Shown here piece after piece: positions 1 through 7,121 of a stretch of DNA of 18,008 nucleotides. Source of the DNA: Micavibrio_A sp035759665 (GTDB taxonomy: Bacteria > Pseudomonadota > Alphaproteobacteria > Micavibrionales > Micavibrionaceae); assembly GCA_035759665.1 (NCBI GenBank), contig DASTUM010000053.1, positions 1-18,008 of the forward strand, given 5' to 3'. The stretch's first letter is position 1; each line of letters opens with the position of its first letter. Position numbers and translations under genes: made by a program. The notes below the pieces were generated by a model. That model made no database searches and had not been told where the DNA came from. It was given only the letters and a program-made list of their open reading frames with translations.

Positions 1-496
1 ATCTCCCCAGAACCATAGCGACCTGTCTGCTTGAATGCCGCAGGAATGCTCGTAGCCCGTGGCAATTTGGACCCATGAGCTGGCCCCGATTTTGACGGGG
101 GACGTCTGGTCGGGCGACGTTGATCCATTTCCGAGTCGTCCTTCGCCCGCATATCCCCAGCACCATAGCGATCCGTCCGCCTGAATGCCGCAACTATGAG
201 CGTTCGCCGTCACAATTTGTGTCCATGAGCTGGAGCCGATTTTGACGGGCGACGACTGGTCGGGCGAAGTGGACCCGTTCCCAAGTAGTCCAAAGCTAGC
301 ATCACCCCAGCACCATAGCGATCCGTCCGCCTGAATGCCGCAGCTATGAGAGTCCCCGGCCGCAATTACGAGCCATGAGCTAGAGCCGATTTTGACAGGC
401 GTCGTCTGGTCGGGCGACGTTGATCCGTTTCCGAGTCGTCCATTGGTGGCATGTCCCCAGCACCATAGCGATCCGTCCGCCTGAATGCCGCAGCTA
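1..496 (-). repeat. 150-bp near-identical tandem DNA repeats encoding RCC1 blades
   Basis: The block containing CCCCAGCACCATAGCGATCC recurs with its CCCCAG at 5, 155, 305 and 455, a period of exactly 150 bp or 50 codons. Long stretches are identical between copies, including the complement of GSLWCWG and of STSPDQ(T/S)(T/S)PVKIG. The array runs off the window edge. The copy at 5 has diverged: C is replaced by F (WFWG) and G by R just before it. Confidence 0.92.
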
Positions 497-3400
497 TGGA
501 ATGCTCCTGCGCTTGTGTTTTTCAAACTCATATCCCATGGCAGCGGATCTGCCGCCGCCGCTCCCGCGAGCGGAGTCCAGTCAGAACCATCGCAATATTG
601 CAGGAGGCTGTCGGCGTATTTCAGGGTACCGCTGTTGCTGCCGCTGCAGCTGCTACCGGCGTCGCCGACGCGCAGCGCGCCGCGTATGTCGAGGCTGGCA
701 ACGGGCGCGCCGCCGGTGCCGACGCCGACGAAGCCGTTATTCGCCAGTTCCAGCCCCGGCGCCGTCACCGTGCTCAGCCAGTCCGCGCCGTAGCCGAATT
801 CGAGCCCGCCCGTATAGGCGTTGTAGCCCATATAATAAGGAAGATCGTTCGCGTTCAGCCATATCTGCGCGACCCCGCCGGTCGGCGCGGTTTCCAGCAT
901 GAACTGGTTGGCGGTCGTCGCCTGATAGAGCACGGATCGCCCGCTGCCGGGGAAGGCGAGGCCCTGCGCCGTGCCTTCGGTGTCGGTCAGGTATGTGCTG
1001 CCGATCGCCATGCTTCCAACCGGTGCCGCAGCAAAGGATGTCGTCGAGGCGTCGATTTCGACAAAGTTCGCTTTGTAAGGCTGGTAGATTTTTTGCGGAT
1101 AGTTGCTGTTGGTCGTGCCGAAGGCGCCGTTGCCCCAGCACCATATTGATCCGTCGTTCTTAATGCCGCACCGAAGCGACGCGCCGCCGCCGCCGATCAT
1201 CGCCCAATCCGTTCCCACGACCTGCCGCGGATAGGGGATGTCGGCCCCCGGCAATACGCCGTAGCCAAGCATGTTTTGATTGATGCCCCAGCACCATCCG
1301 CTGCCGTCGGTTTTCGTTGCGCAGGTGGCCCAGCTGCCGGTATTGACGCTCCGCCAGGGGCCTGGCTCCGCAACTAGGTTAGGCACTGTCTGGCTTGCGG
1401 TCAGCGTCGCGCCGTTGCCGAGGATGCCATTGCCGTCGAATCCCCAGCACCATAGCGACCCGTCGGTTTTGATTCCGCAGGATGTTTCTGACGAGGTCAT
1501 GACATAGCTCCATTTGTCCGTTCCGATCTGCGCGGGGCTTTGCAGATGGGGCGTGGTCGTGCCGTTGCCGAGCTTGCCGTTCGACGCATCCCCCCAGCAC
1601 CAGAGCGTACTGTCAGACTTGATGCCGCAACTGCTACCTTGGCCCGCCGATATCATCGTCCATGGAAGGCTGCTCGTAATCGCGGAGGGTTGGGTTGCGT
1701 TTCCGCCCGCGCCGTTGCCGAGCTTGCCGTTCATATCGCTGCCCCAGCACCATGCCGACCCGTCGGCCTTGATGCCGCAGGTATGGCTGCCGCTCCCCGC
1801 GCTTATCTGCGTCCATTGAACGGTGTCGACATTGGTGACAGGCGACGGGCTGACCTGGTCGCCTGCCGTGCCGGCGTTGCCGAGCTCGCCGTTCGCATCG
1901 TTGCCCCAGCACCATGCCGACCCGTCGGTTTTGATGCCGCAGGTATGTTCTCTTCCGGCAGAAACCTGATACCACGGGCCGGGATCGGTGACCCGGACGG
2001 GGGTTGCGGTCGAGTCGGTCGCCGCGCCGCCGTTGCCGAGTTCGCCGTTGTTTTCCGTTCCCCAGCACCATATGGTTCCGTCCGCGCGTATTTGACAGGC
2101 ATGAAGGGCATTCGTCTCCGATGCCGCGACAGAAAACTTTCCGTTGAAATCCCGCGTGCCCAAGGGCGCGTTGGCGGATGTATGGACGAGGGCGTGCATG
2201 GCAAGGTTTGATCCGGAAATTTGAAAAGCATTTCCTATTTTTGCCTGGACAGGGATGCTGACGTTAGATGAGTTCAGATCTCCGTCTCCCAGAACATTGC
2301 TGCCGTCCGTTCCCCAGCACCAGACTGACCCCGTTTCTTTTATGGCACAGTTGGTTGGCCCACTGACGGCAAGATCTATAAAAGGTCCGGGATCGGAGAC
2401 TTCGAGTGGCAGAGGATTCGTTGCTGTGGTGGTACCATTGCCTATTTGCCCGTTTGAGCCCGCACCCCAGCAGGAGATTTTTCCTGATGCTCGTAAACCG
2501 CATACTGTCCCGCTTCCAACGTCAATTTTAACAAAATCCTCCGGTGAATCGATTTCATTGGGCGTATTCTGATCTCCCGTTGTGCCACCGTTTCCGAGCT
2601 CTCCGTTGCCGTCCTGCCCCCAGCAATATGCGATTCCGCGCTTCGTTACGCCGCAAATAGTATGGTCGCCGCGGGAAATGGATATAAAATCAGAAACATT
2701 GCTGACACGGACGGGCGTTGTGCTGCTGCTGCTTGCCCCGTTTCCAAGCTGTCCATTTACGCCCCAACCCCAACACCAGCCTGTTCCATCATCTGTGACA
2801 GCGCATGCGCCCATCTGATTACCCGCACTGATATCGATTACATTCGAAAGAGGAACCAAAGCAGGTACCGATGAATCTCCGCCCCCCGTTCCCAGCGCAC
2901 CCGATATATTAGATCCCCAACACCAGGCATCCCCATTCTTTTGCACAGCGCAAGTGAGGTTAGTTCCAGCCGAAATTTTGATAACATTTGTAAGACCCGT
3001 CACTTGATAAGGTGCGGACTGACTTGCGGTGACGCCGGGACCGTTGCCGAGCTGGCCGTTGTCGTCAAGACCCCAGCACCATGCCGTTCCATCGGTTTTT
3101 ATGCCACAGGCATGATTGATTGCTCCGCTAATTTGGATAAAATCCGTACCGTTTACCACGGGGCCTGGGGCCTTTCTGTTGCCCTCCGTACCGTTGCCGA
3201 GCCTTTCATTTGCATCAAGCCCCCAACTAAAAATCGACCCGGATTTTTTCGGGGATGTCAGGTTGAGCGATGACGCGTTGACGTTGTTGTAAAGAGCCGT
3301 GACCTGCGCGTCCGTCATGCCGTAATTGTAGATGCGGACGTCGTCGATATAGCCGGTGAATTTTTCGCCTGCGGCTGCCTGCGTACCGCCGATATAAATA

Positions 3401-4905
3401 TCCCCCGTGTTCGTCTTGTCGTATGCAAGCGCCAGCGTGTCTGTTTCCGAGGCGTTCAAAACGCCGTTCACGTAGAATCTCGATTGCGGCGCGGCCCCGG
3501 CAGGGTCGTAAACGCCGACGACATAGAACCATTGGCCGTCCGTCATGAAAGCCGTCGACGTCGGGCCGGCGGTCGCGGCGGCATGTCCGGCATGCAGCTT
3601 AAGACTGTCATCGTTGCTGCCGTTCGCATAAAGGCCATAGGAATGGTAGGTTGGCGCGCCATTGTCATTCGACGTTTTCGTCAGAAGGCCCGCACGGTCG
3701 CTCTGCGCGCCCGTCCGTTTCACCCACATCGCGACCGTCACGGAAGACGGCTCCAGCGCCGCTGTGCGCGGCACTCTGACGTAACTGTTGTCGCCCGCCG
3801 TGAATTTCAGCGCGCCGCCGATTTTGCCCTGCGCCGGAGACCAGACCGGATTGTTGTACAGCGTACCGTCATGCGCTCCGGTTTCGTCGCTCGCCACGGT
3901 GCCGTCCGTTTCATCGAATTTATAATGCGCGACCAGTTGCGCGACGACCGTGGTGCCGCCGCTGCCGTCACCCGCACCGCCGGAAACGGGAGACCAGCCT
4001 AGTCCGCCGCTGTCGCAAATTTCGATCACAGGGGGAGCGCTGCTATCGCCAACATTGTAGCGGAGCTGCTTGTCGTTCACGACGTCACAGGCGCCGGTCA
4101 GGCTGTCGTCGCCCGGGTCGCGCGGAAGGATCAATCCCCCGCCCGTCGTCTGGTTGCCGGACAATTCGACTTTGCTGGAGACTTTTCCGCCGCCAACCAC
4201 TTCCATGTTTTTCTCCATCAAAGCGGTCGTGCTGTTCTTCGGCTTCCACAAACCGTTGCCCAGATTGTTCGCCTCGGCGTAAGTGTAGGCGAGAACGATG
4301 TCGTCGCTGCCCGGCGTCAGCTGGATCAGCTGCGTGTTGTCGTCGACATAGGCGACGCAGCTCGTGTCGAACTTTTTGTCCTTTCCTGCGCTGATAAGGG
4401 CGATGGAGTAGCGGTTGCTTTCGGTGCTGCCTGCGAGCCTGCCTGTCGATGCTGTGCTTGTGCCGTGATCCCATGCGCAATAACCGTATTGCGTGTTCCA
4501 CGGGTCGATGGTGCTGGGGATGTGCAATTCGTCGGGGAGGTAGCCGCCGCCGGTGGGGTGCGGCGCGACCCCTGCATCCTTGTAGGGGATCGGTTCGATC
4601 ATGCCGTCGGCGTCCGTGTCGCCGCTATCCGCCTGCTGCGTCGTCGCGCCGACGATGGCAAGGCGCGATGAGGTGACAAGCGTGCTTTCGGCGACGGTGC
4701 GGCGAGTCGTTTCGCTCATGGCCGAAATCGGCCCGCGCAGCACGGTGTTAAAGCCGTATCCGACGGCCCCGACCATGGCGACGGCGGCAAAGAGGGCGAA
4801 AAAGACATTTCCGGCGTTTCCGGCATAGGGTTTCGCGCCGTCCTTACCGGACGGCTGCTGCTTCAGGCGCGTGGCCAGCCAACGAGCAAACCCTAGAATT
4901 TTCAT
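1..4905 (-). CDS. Giant surface protein: prepilin-like anchor, LamG, RCC1 beta-propeller repeats (3' end outside window)
   Basis: Reading from ATG at 4905, 1635 codons stay open to the window edge, so the C-terminus is missing. An in-frame TAG lies 12 bases upstream of the ATG, so this is the first usable start; a weak AGGGG precedes it. Domains seen: a basic N-terminus, then one hydrophobic segment (about residues 34-52, beginning GNVFFALFAAVAM) resembling a pilin-like anchor; a Cys-containing extracytoplasmic part; a LamG/concanavalin-A-like domain (about 322-545, with AHYKFDE, WFYVVGVYD and GYIDDVRIYN); RCC1 repeats from about 553 with the signature CGIxxDGxxWCWG...LGNG; and a tail-fibre-like module (about 1285-1450, with LDIRGALRV) splitting the repeat series. 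Such Cys-bearing RCC1 repeats are typical of secreted bacterial proteins. A role in adhesion or carbohydrate binding is inference. Function unknown. Confidence 0.9.
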   Translation of the reverse strand, partial: MKILGFARWLATRLKQQPSGKDGAKPYAGNAGNVFFALFAAVAMVGAVGYGFNTVLRGPISAMSETTRRTVAESTLVTSSRLAIVGATTQQADSGDTDADGMIEPIPYKDAGVAPHPTGGGYLPDELHIPSTIDPWNTQYGYCAWDHGTSTASTGRLAGSTESNRYSIALISAGKDKKFDTSCVAYVDDNTQLIQLTPGSDDIVLAYTYAEANNLGNGLWKPKNSTTALMEKNMEVVGGGKVSSKVELSGNQTTGGGLILPRDPGDDSLTGACDVVNDKQLRYNVGDSSAPPVIEICDSGGLGWSPVSGGAGDGSGGTTVVAQLVAHYKFDETDGTVASDETGAHDGTLYNNPVWSPAQGKIGGALKFTAGDNSYVRVPRTAALEPSSVTVAMWVKRTGAQSDRAGLLTKTSNDNGAPTYHSYGLYANGSNDDSLKLHAGHAAATAGPTSTAFMTDGQWFYVVGVYDPAGAAPQSRFYVNGVLNASETDTLALAYDKTNTGDIYIGGTQAAAGEKFTGYIDDVRIYNYGMTDAQVTALYNNVNASSLNLTSPKKSGSIFSWGLDANERLGNGTEGNRKAPGPVVNGTDFIQISGAINHACGIKTDGTAWCWGLDDNGQLGNGPGVTASQSAPYQVTGLTNVIKISAGTNLTCAVQKNGDAWCWGSNISGALGTGGGDSSVPALVPLSNVIDISAGNQMGACAVTDDGTGWCWGWGVNGQLGNGASSSSTTPVRVSNVSDFISISRGDHTICGVTKRGIAYCWGQDGNGELGNGGTTGDQNTPNEIDSPEDFVKIDVGSGTVCGLRASGKISCWGAGSNGQIGNGTTTATNPLPLEVSDPGPFIDLAVSGPTNCAIKETGSVWCWGTDGSNVLGDGDLNSSNVSIPVQAKIGNAFQISGSNLAMHALVHTSANAPLGTRDFNGKFSVAASETNALHACQIRADGTIWCWGTENNGELGNGGAATDSTATPVRVTDPGPWYQVSAGREHTCGIKTDGSAWCWGNDANGELGNAGTAGDQVSPSPVTNVDTVQWTQISAGSGSHTCGIKADGSAWCWGSDMNGKLGNGAGGNATQPSAITSSLPWTMISAGQGSSCGIKSDSTLWCWGDASNGKLGNGTTTPHLQSPAQIGTDKWSYVMTSSETSCGIKTDGSLWCWGFDGNGILGNGATLTASQTVPNLVAEPGPWRSVNTGSWATCATKTDGSGWCWGINQNMLGYGVLPGADIPYPRQVVGTDWAMIGGGGASLRCGIKNDGSIWCWGNGAFGTTNSNYPQKIYQPYKANFVEIDASTTSFAAAPVGSMAIGSTYLTDTEGTAQGLAFPGSGRSVLYQATTANQFMLETAPTGGVAQIWLNANDLPYYMGYNAYTGGLEFGYGADWLSTVTAPGLELANNGFVGVGTGGAPVASLDIRGALRVGDAGSSCSGSNSGTLKYADSLLQYCDGSDWTPLAGAAAADPLPWDMSLKNTSAGAFHSCGIQADGSLWCWGHATNGRLGNGSTSPDQTTPVKIGSSSWLVIAAGDSHSCGIQADGSLWCWGDASFGLLGNGSTSPDQSSPVKIGSSSWTQIVTANAHSCGIQADGSLWCWGYAGEGRLGNGSTSPDQTSPVKIGASSWVQIATGYEHSCGIQADRSLWFWGD
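1080..3260 (-). repeat. Fourteen RCC1 repeats in two groups of seven
   Basis: The complement of the W-C-W-G codons starts near plus-strand positions 3223, 3071, 2915, 2768, 2618, 2465, 2312, then 2060, 1904, 1742, 1592, 1442, 1286 and 1133. Spacing is 147-162 bp throughout, except for a 252-bp step between the seventh and eighth. RCC1 folds as a seven-bladed propeller, so this reads as two complete propellers joined by a linker of about 33 residues. The first repeat has SWG without the cysteine. Most others carry a C-x9-C pair (CGI...WCWG) that could form a disulfide. Confidence 0.85.
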
Positions 4906-5058
4906 AAACCCCTAATCCCAGCGACTAAAGCTTTTGTTTCCGGGTATTTCCGCGGGGGGAACGTCCCCAACATCCATTATCCCGTTGAAACATTTAAAGA
5001 CCGCTAAAAATTTAACTATTAAACGCCAACCCGGGTTAACGCTTTGAGAAGGAAGGAA

Positions 5059-5089
5059 ATTATAGAAAAATACACAGAATCGTACACAG
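5059..5089 (-). promoter_or_regulatory. Candidate promoter for the giant RCC1 protein
   Basis: The minus strand has a perfect TATAAT at 5064-5059. The -35 region is poor but is overlaid by a direct repeat, TACACAG at 5071-5077 and 5083-5089 on the plus strand (12-bp period), which could be an activator site. The implied 5' leader to the ATG at 4905 is about 150 bases. The rest of the 237-bp gap to secB is AT-rich and contains the 10-bp palindrome AACCCGGGTT at 5028-5037. Weak evidence, from one good hexamer. Confidence 0.3.
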
Positions 5090-5136
5090 GTATGACCATG
5101 CTACCTGAGAATAAGCCTGTGGAAAAGAGCGGAAAG

Positions 5137-5152
5137 GGCGGTTTAGGCCGCC
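5137..5152 (-). terminator. Weak hairpin at the secB stop codon
   Basis: GGCGG and CCGCC (5137-5141, 5148-5152) form a 5-bp GC stem spanning the secB stop. On the minus strand it is followed by pyrimidine-rich sequence with CTTTT rather than a clean T-run. It may terminate secB poorly, or not at all. Confidence 0.25.
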
Positions 5153-5646
5153 GCGGCGCCGTCTTCTTTTTCAGGGGATTTGCGGTTGGCATCGGCGTAC
5201 ATTCCGCGGAAATCGATGGGATTCAGCAGAAGCGGCGGGAAGCCTCCGGCCGTAACGGTATTCGCCACGATCTGGCGGGCGAAGGGAAAGAGCATCTGCG
5301 GCACGTCGACATACAGGATCGAGCGGATATGCTGCTGCGGAATATCTTTTACGGTGACGAGCGCGGCGTAAACGATTTCGCTGATAAACACCACTTGGCC
5401 GTCGCGCGTGGATTTCACGGTGAGAGTAAGGCTGGATTCGTACATGTCGGGGTTGTTTTCGTCATTGATCTTGACAGCGTCGAGGACGATGTTGACGTCC
5501 ATTTCAGGCTTGCCGCCGACGGCGCGGAGCGAATCCGGCGCGTTCGGATTCTCGAACGAAAAATCCTTCAGATATTGCGCGTGAACCTGGACGGGCGTCA
5601 CAGGGATGCTGGCATCGACGCGGGTTTTTTCAGTTGTATCGTTCAT
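5143..5646 (-). CDS. secB: Protein-export chaperone SecB
   Basis: A 167-residue protein, the usual SecB length. SecB is a cytoplasmic tetrameric chaperone that holds precursors unfolded and hands them to SecA at the SecYEG translocon. Family marks are clear: QVHAQYLKDFSFENPNAP near the N-terminus, and HIRSILYVDVPQMLFPFARQ followed by GGFPPLLLNPIDF near the C-terminus, ending in an acidic and then Ala-rich tail. I chose ATG at 5646 (MNDTTEK) because AGGA lies 10 bases upstream and the fold begins right after it; an earlier ATG seven codons up lacks this. It follows fxsA on the same strand after a 91-bp gap. The two very large exported proteins in this window are plausible but unproven clients. 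Confidence 0.97.
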   Translation of the reverse strand: MNDTTEKTRVDASIPVTPVQVHAQYLKDFSFENPNAPDSLRAVGGKPEMDVNIVLDAVKINDENNPDMYESSLTLTVKSTRDGQVVFISEIVYAALVTVKDIPQQHIRSILYVDVPQMLFPFARQIVANTVTAGGFPPLLLNPIDFRGMYADANRKSPEKEDGAAAA

Positions 5647-5737
5647 GGATTTTTTCCTGCACTTCAATCGTGTAAATTCTTATCTGGAATTAGCATGAAT
5701 CCTATCGTCCGTCCAGCATTCCGGGGCGCGAAAAACC

Positions 5738-6190
5738 TTATTTTTCGGGGCTTTCGGGCGCTATTTGCACGGCGTGTTCGGGTACGCGCTCATACACGCC
5801 GTCGATGACCCCGTCGTCACGAGCGCGCATGGTTTCCTCGCGCAGTCCGAAGGCGCTGCCGCCGCGCCGGCGCAGCAAATTGCGGAAAGAGGGAACGAGC
5901 AGCGCGAAGGCAAGGATGTCCGAAACGAAGCCCGGCATGATGAGAAGAAGTCCTGCAGCAAAAACGCAAAAACTCTCGAAAATTTCAACGGCGGGAAAAA
6001 CGTTGCGTTCGAACGACGCCTGGGCGCGGCGCAGCGTTTCGAACCCCTGTTCCTGAATCAGCCAGCCGCCGATGAAAGCGGTCAGAAACCACAAGCCCAT
6101 CGCCGCAAAAAAACCTATCCCGCCGACGACCGCGGCGAGAGAGACGATTTCGAGAAGAACCAGCGCGAAGCCGATGCGCCGAAATAACAT
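5738..6190 (-). CDS. fxsA: FxsA-family cytoplasmic membrane protein
   Basis: A 150-residue membrane protein. FxsA is named for suppression of phage T7 exclusion by the F plasmid when overproduced in E. coli; its normal role is not settled. The sequence shows two N-terminal hydrophobic segments (LVLLEIVSLAAVVGGIGFF and the following AMGLWFLTAFIGGWLI), then R-R-A-Q, and a third pair around FCVFAAGLLLIMPGFVSDILAFALLVP. The family hallmark L-L-I-x-P-G-F-x-S-D is present. The C-terminal 40 residues are charged and presumably cytoplasmic. ATG at 6190 is preferred over one ten codons earlier because AAGG sits about 10 bases upstream and the hydrophobic segment then starts at once. It is transcribed away from timA and towards secB, the common alphaproteobacterial order. 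Confidence 0.93.
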   Translation of the reverse strand: MLFRRIGFALVLLEIVSLAAVVGGIGFFAAMGLWFLTAFIGGWLIQEQGFETLRRAQASFERNVFPAVEIFESFCVFAAGLLLIMPGFVSDILAFALLVPSFRNLLRRRGGSAFGLREETMRARDDGVIDGVYERVPEHAVQIAPESPEK

Positions 6191-6320
6191 CTTATGACCT
6201 TGTCTTTCCTCAAAAAACACCCAGATGGAATAGGAGCTTTTAGACTTTCCTTTTCATGGCTACTCTGTGATAAAGTAGTGGGATTGATTGTTATTGCAAC
6301 GGTAAAAGGATTATTCGCGC

Positions 6321-7049
6321 GTGCAGGCTGACCCGATGCTTATTCTCTATGCAATTGTCGCCGCCGGGCTTGTGTTCTGGCTGCGCAGCCTGCTTGGAAC
6401 CCGCAGCGGCGATGAGCGCGAACGCCCCAACCCCTTCACCGCGCCGCCGCCCGAGGCAAGGCCCCGGTCAGTTCCCTATTCCGATGAGGGTGTTCCGGCA
6501 TCGGCACTCGCGGATGAAAAGCCCGCCCTGCCGCGCAATGTTTCCATCGCATCGGAAGATACGGAACGCGCCTTGCTCGAAATCGCCCGCCTCGACACCG
6601 ATTTCGACCTCGCTAAATTTTCCATGGGCGCGCAGGATGCGTTCGCCATCATCGTCGAATCCTTTGCCGGGGGTGATCGCGACACGCTGAAAAATCTTCT
6701 CGAGCCCCAGGTCTACGAAGCATTTCACCAGGCGCTGTCACAGCGCGAGGAAAGCGGCGAGACCATGTCGACGGAAATCCACGCCGTGCGCAAGGCGGAA
6801 ATTCTCGGCGCGAAGGTCGATGACCGCATCGCCCATGTGACGATCCGCTTCATCGCCGACGAAACCTGCGTTATCCGCGCCAAAGACGGCACGATCCTGT
6901 CCGGCGATCCCGACCGGATTACCGAGATGAACGATATCTGGACGTTCTCACGCCCCGTGCGCAGCCGCGATCCGCGCTGGCTGCTTCATGAAACGCGAGA
7001 CGGCGATGTGAGGGAAGATCACAAAACGCCGGTGCCGGATACGGTTTAG
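6321..7049 (+). CDS. timA: TimA/Tim44-domain membrane-anchored protein
   Basis: A 242-residue protein with one N-terminal transmembrane segment (about residues 6-22, LILYAIVAAGLVFWLRS), a proline-rich linker, and a Tim44-like domain (about 85-225). The best-conserved part of that domain is FSMGAQDAFAIIVESFAGGD followed by LKNLLEPQVYEAF. Mitochondrial Tim44 tethers the Hsp70 motor to the import channel. The bacterial relative is an inner-membrane protein of unclear role, studied as TimA in Caulobacter. The start is GTG at 6321: AAAGGA ends 10 bases upstream, whereas the ATG at 6336 would be too far from it. It diverges from fxsA across a 130-bp gap in which I see no convincing promoter hexamers, and lies 72 bp before mltA on the same strand. 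Confidence 0.92.
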   Translation: MQADPMLILYAIVAAGLVFWLRSLLGTRSGDERERPNPFTAPPPEARPRSVPYSDEGVPASALADEKPALPRNVSIASEDTERALLEIARLDTDFDLAKFSMGAQDAFAIIVESFAGGDRDTLKNLLEPQVYEAFHQALSQREESGETMSTEIHAVRKAEILGAKVDDRIAHVTIRFIADETCVIRAKDGTILSGDPDRITEMNDIWTFSRPVRSRDPRWLLHETRDGDVREDHKTPVPDTV

Positions 7050-7056
7050 GCCTTCC

Positions 7057-7108
7057 GGCTTTGCAAAAGCCATGCGATAAAAGAGGGGTCGTCCCCCTCT
7101 TTTATCGC
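7057..7108 (+). terminator. Two consecutive hairpins between timA and mltA; the second is a perfect 15-bp palindrome
   Basis: Hairpin 1 is GGCTTT/AAAGCC (7057-7062, 7066-7071). Hairpin 2 is GCGATAAAAGAGGGG (7074-7088) with its exact complement at 7094-7108 and a 5-nt loop. Its core, AAAA-GAGGGG-loop-CCCCTC-TTTT, has the form of a bidirectional intrinsic terminator. It ends three bases before the mltA Shine-Dalgarno GGAGG (7112-7116), so it could also attenuate mltA, mark an RNA-processing point, or limit ribosome access. Confidence 0.65.
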
Positions 7109-7121
7109 GCCGGAGGCTTTC

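Noticed and set aside
1..496. CRISPR-like regular spacing of repeats
   Set aside because: The 150-bp period equals 50 codons, the sequence is open in the RCC1 frame throughout, and both repeat and 'spacer' encode the propeller blade.
5044..5808. A 254-codon plus-strand open frame
   Set aside because: Covers secB in antisense and has no recognisable domain.
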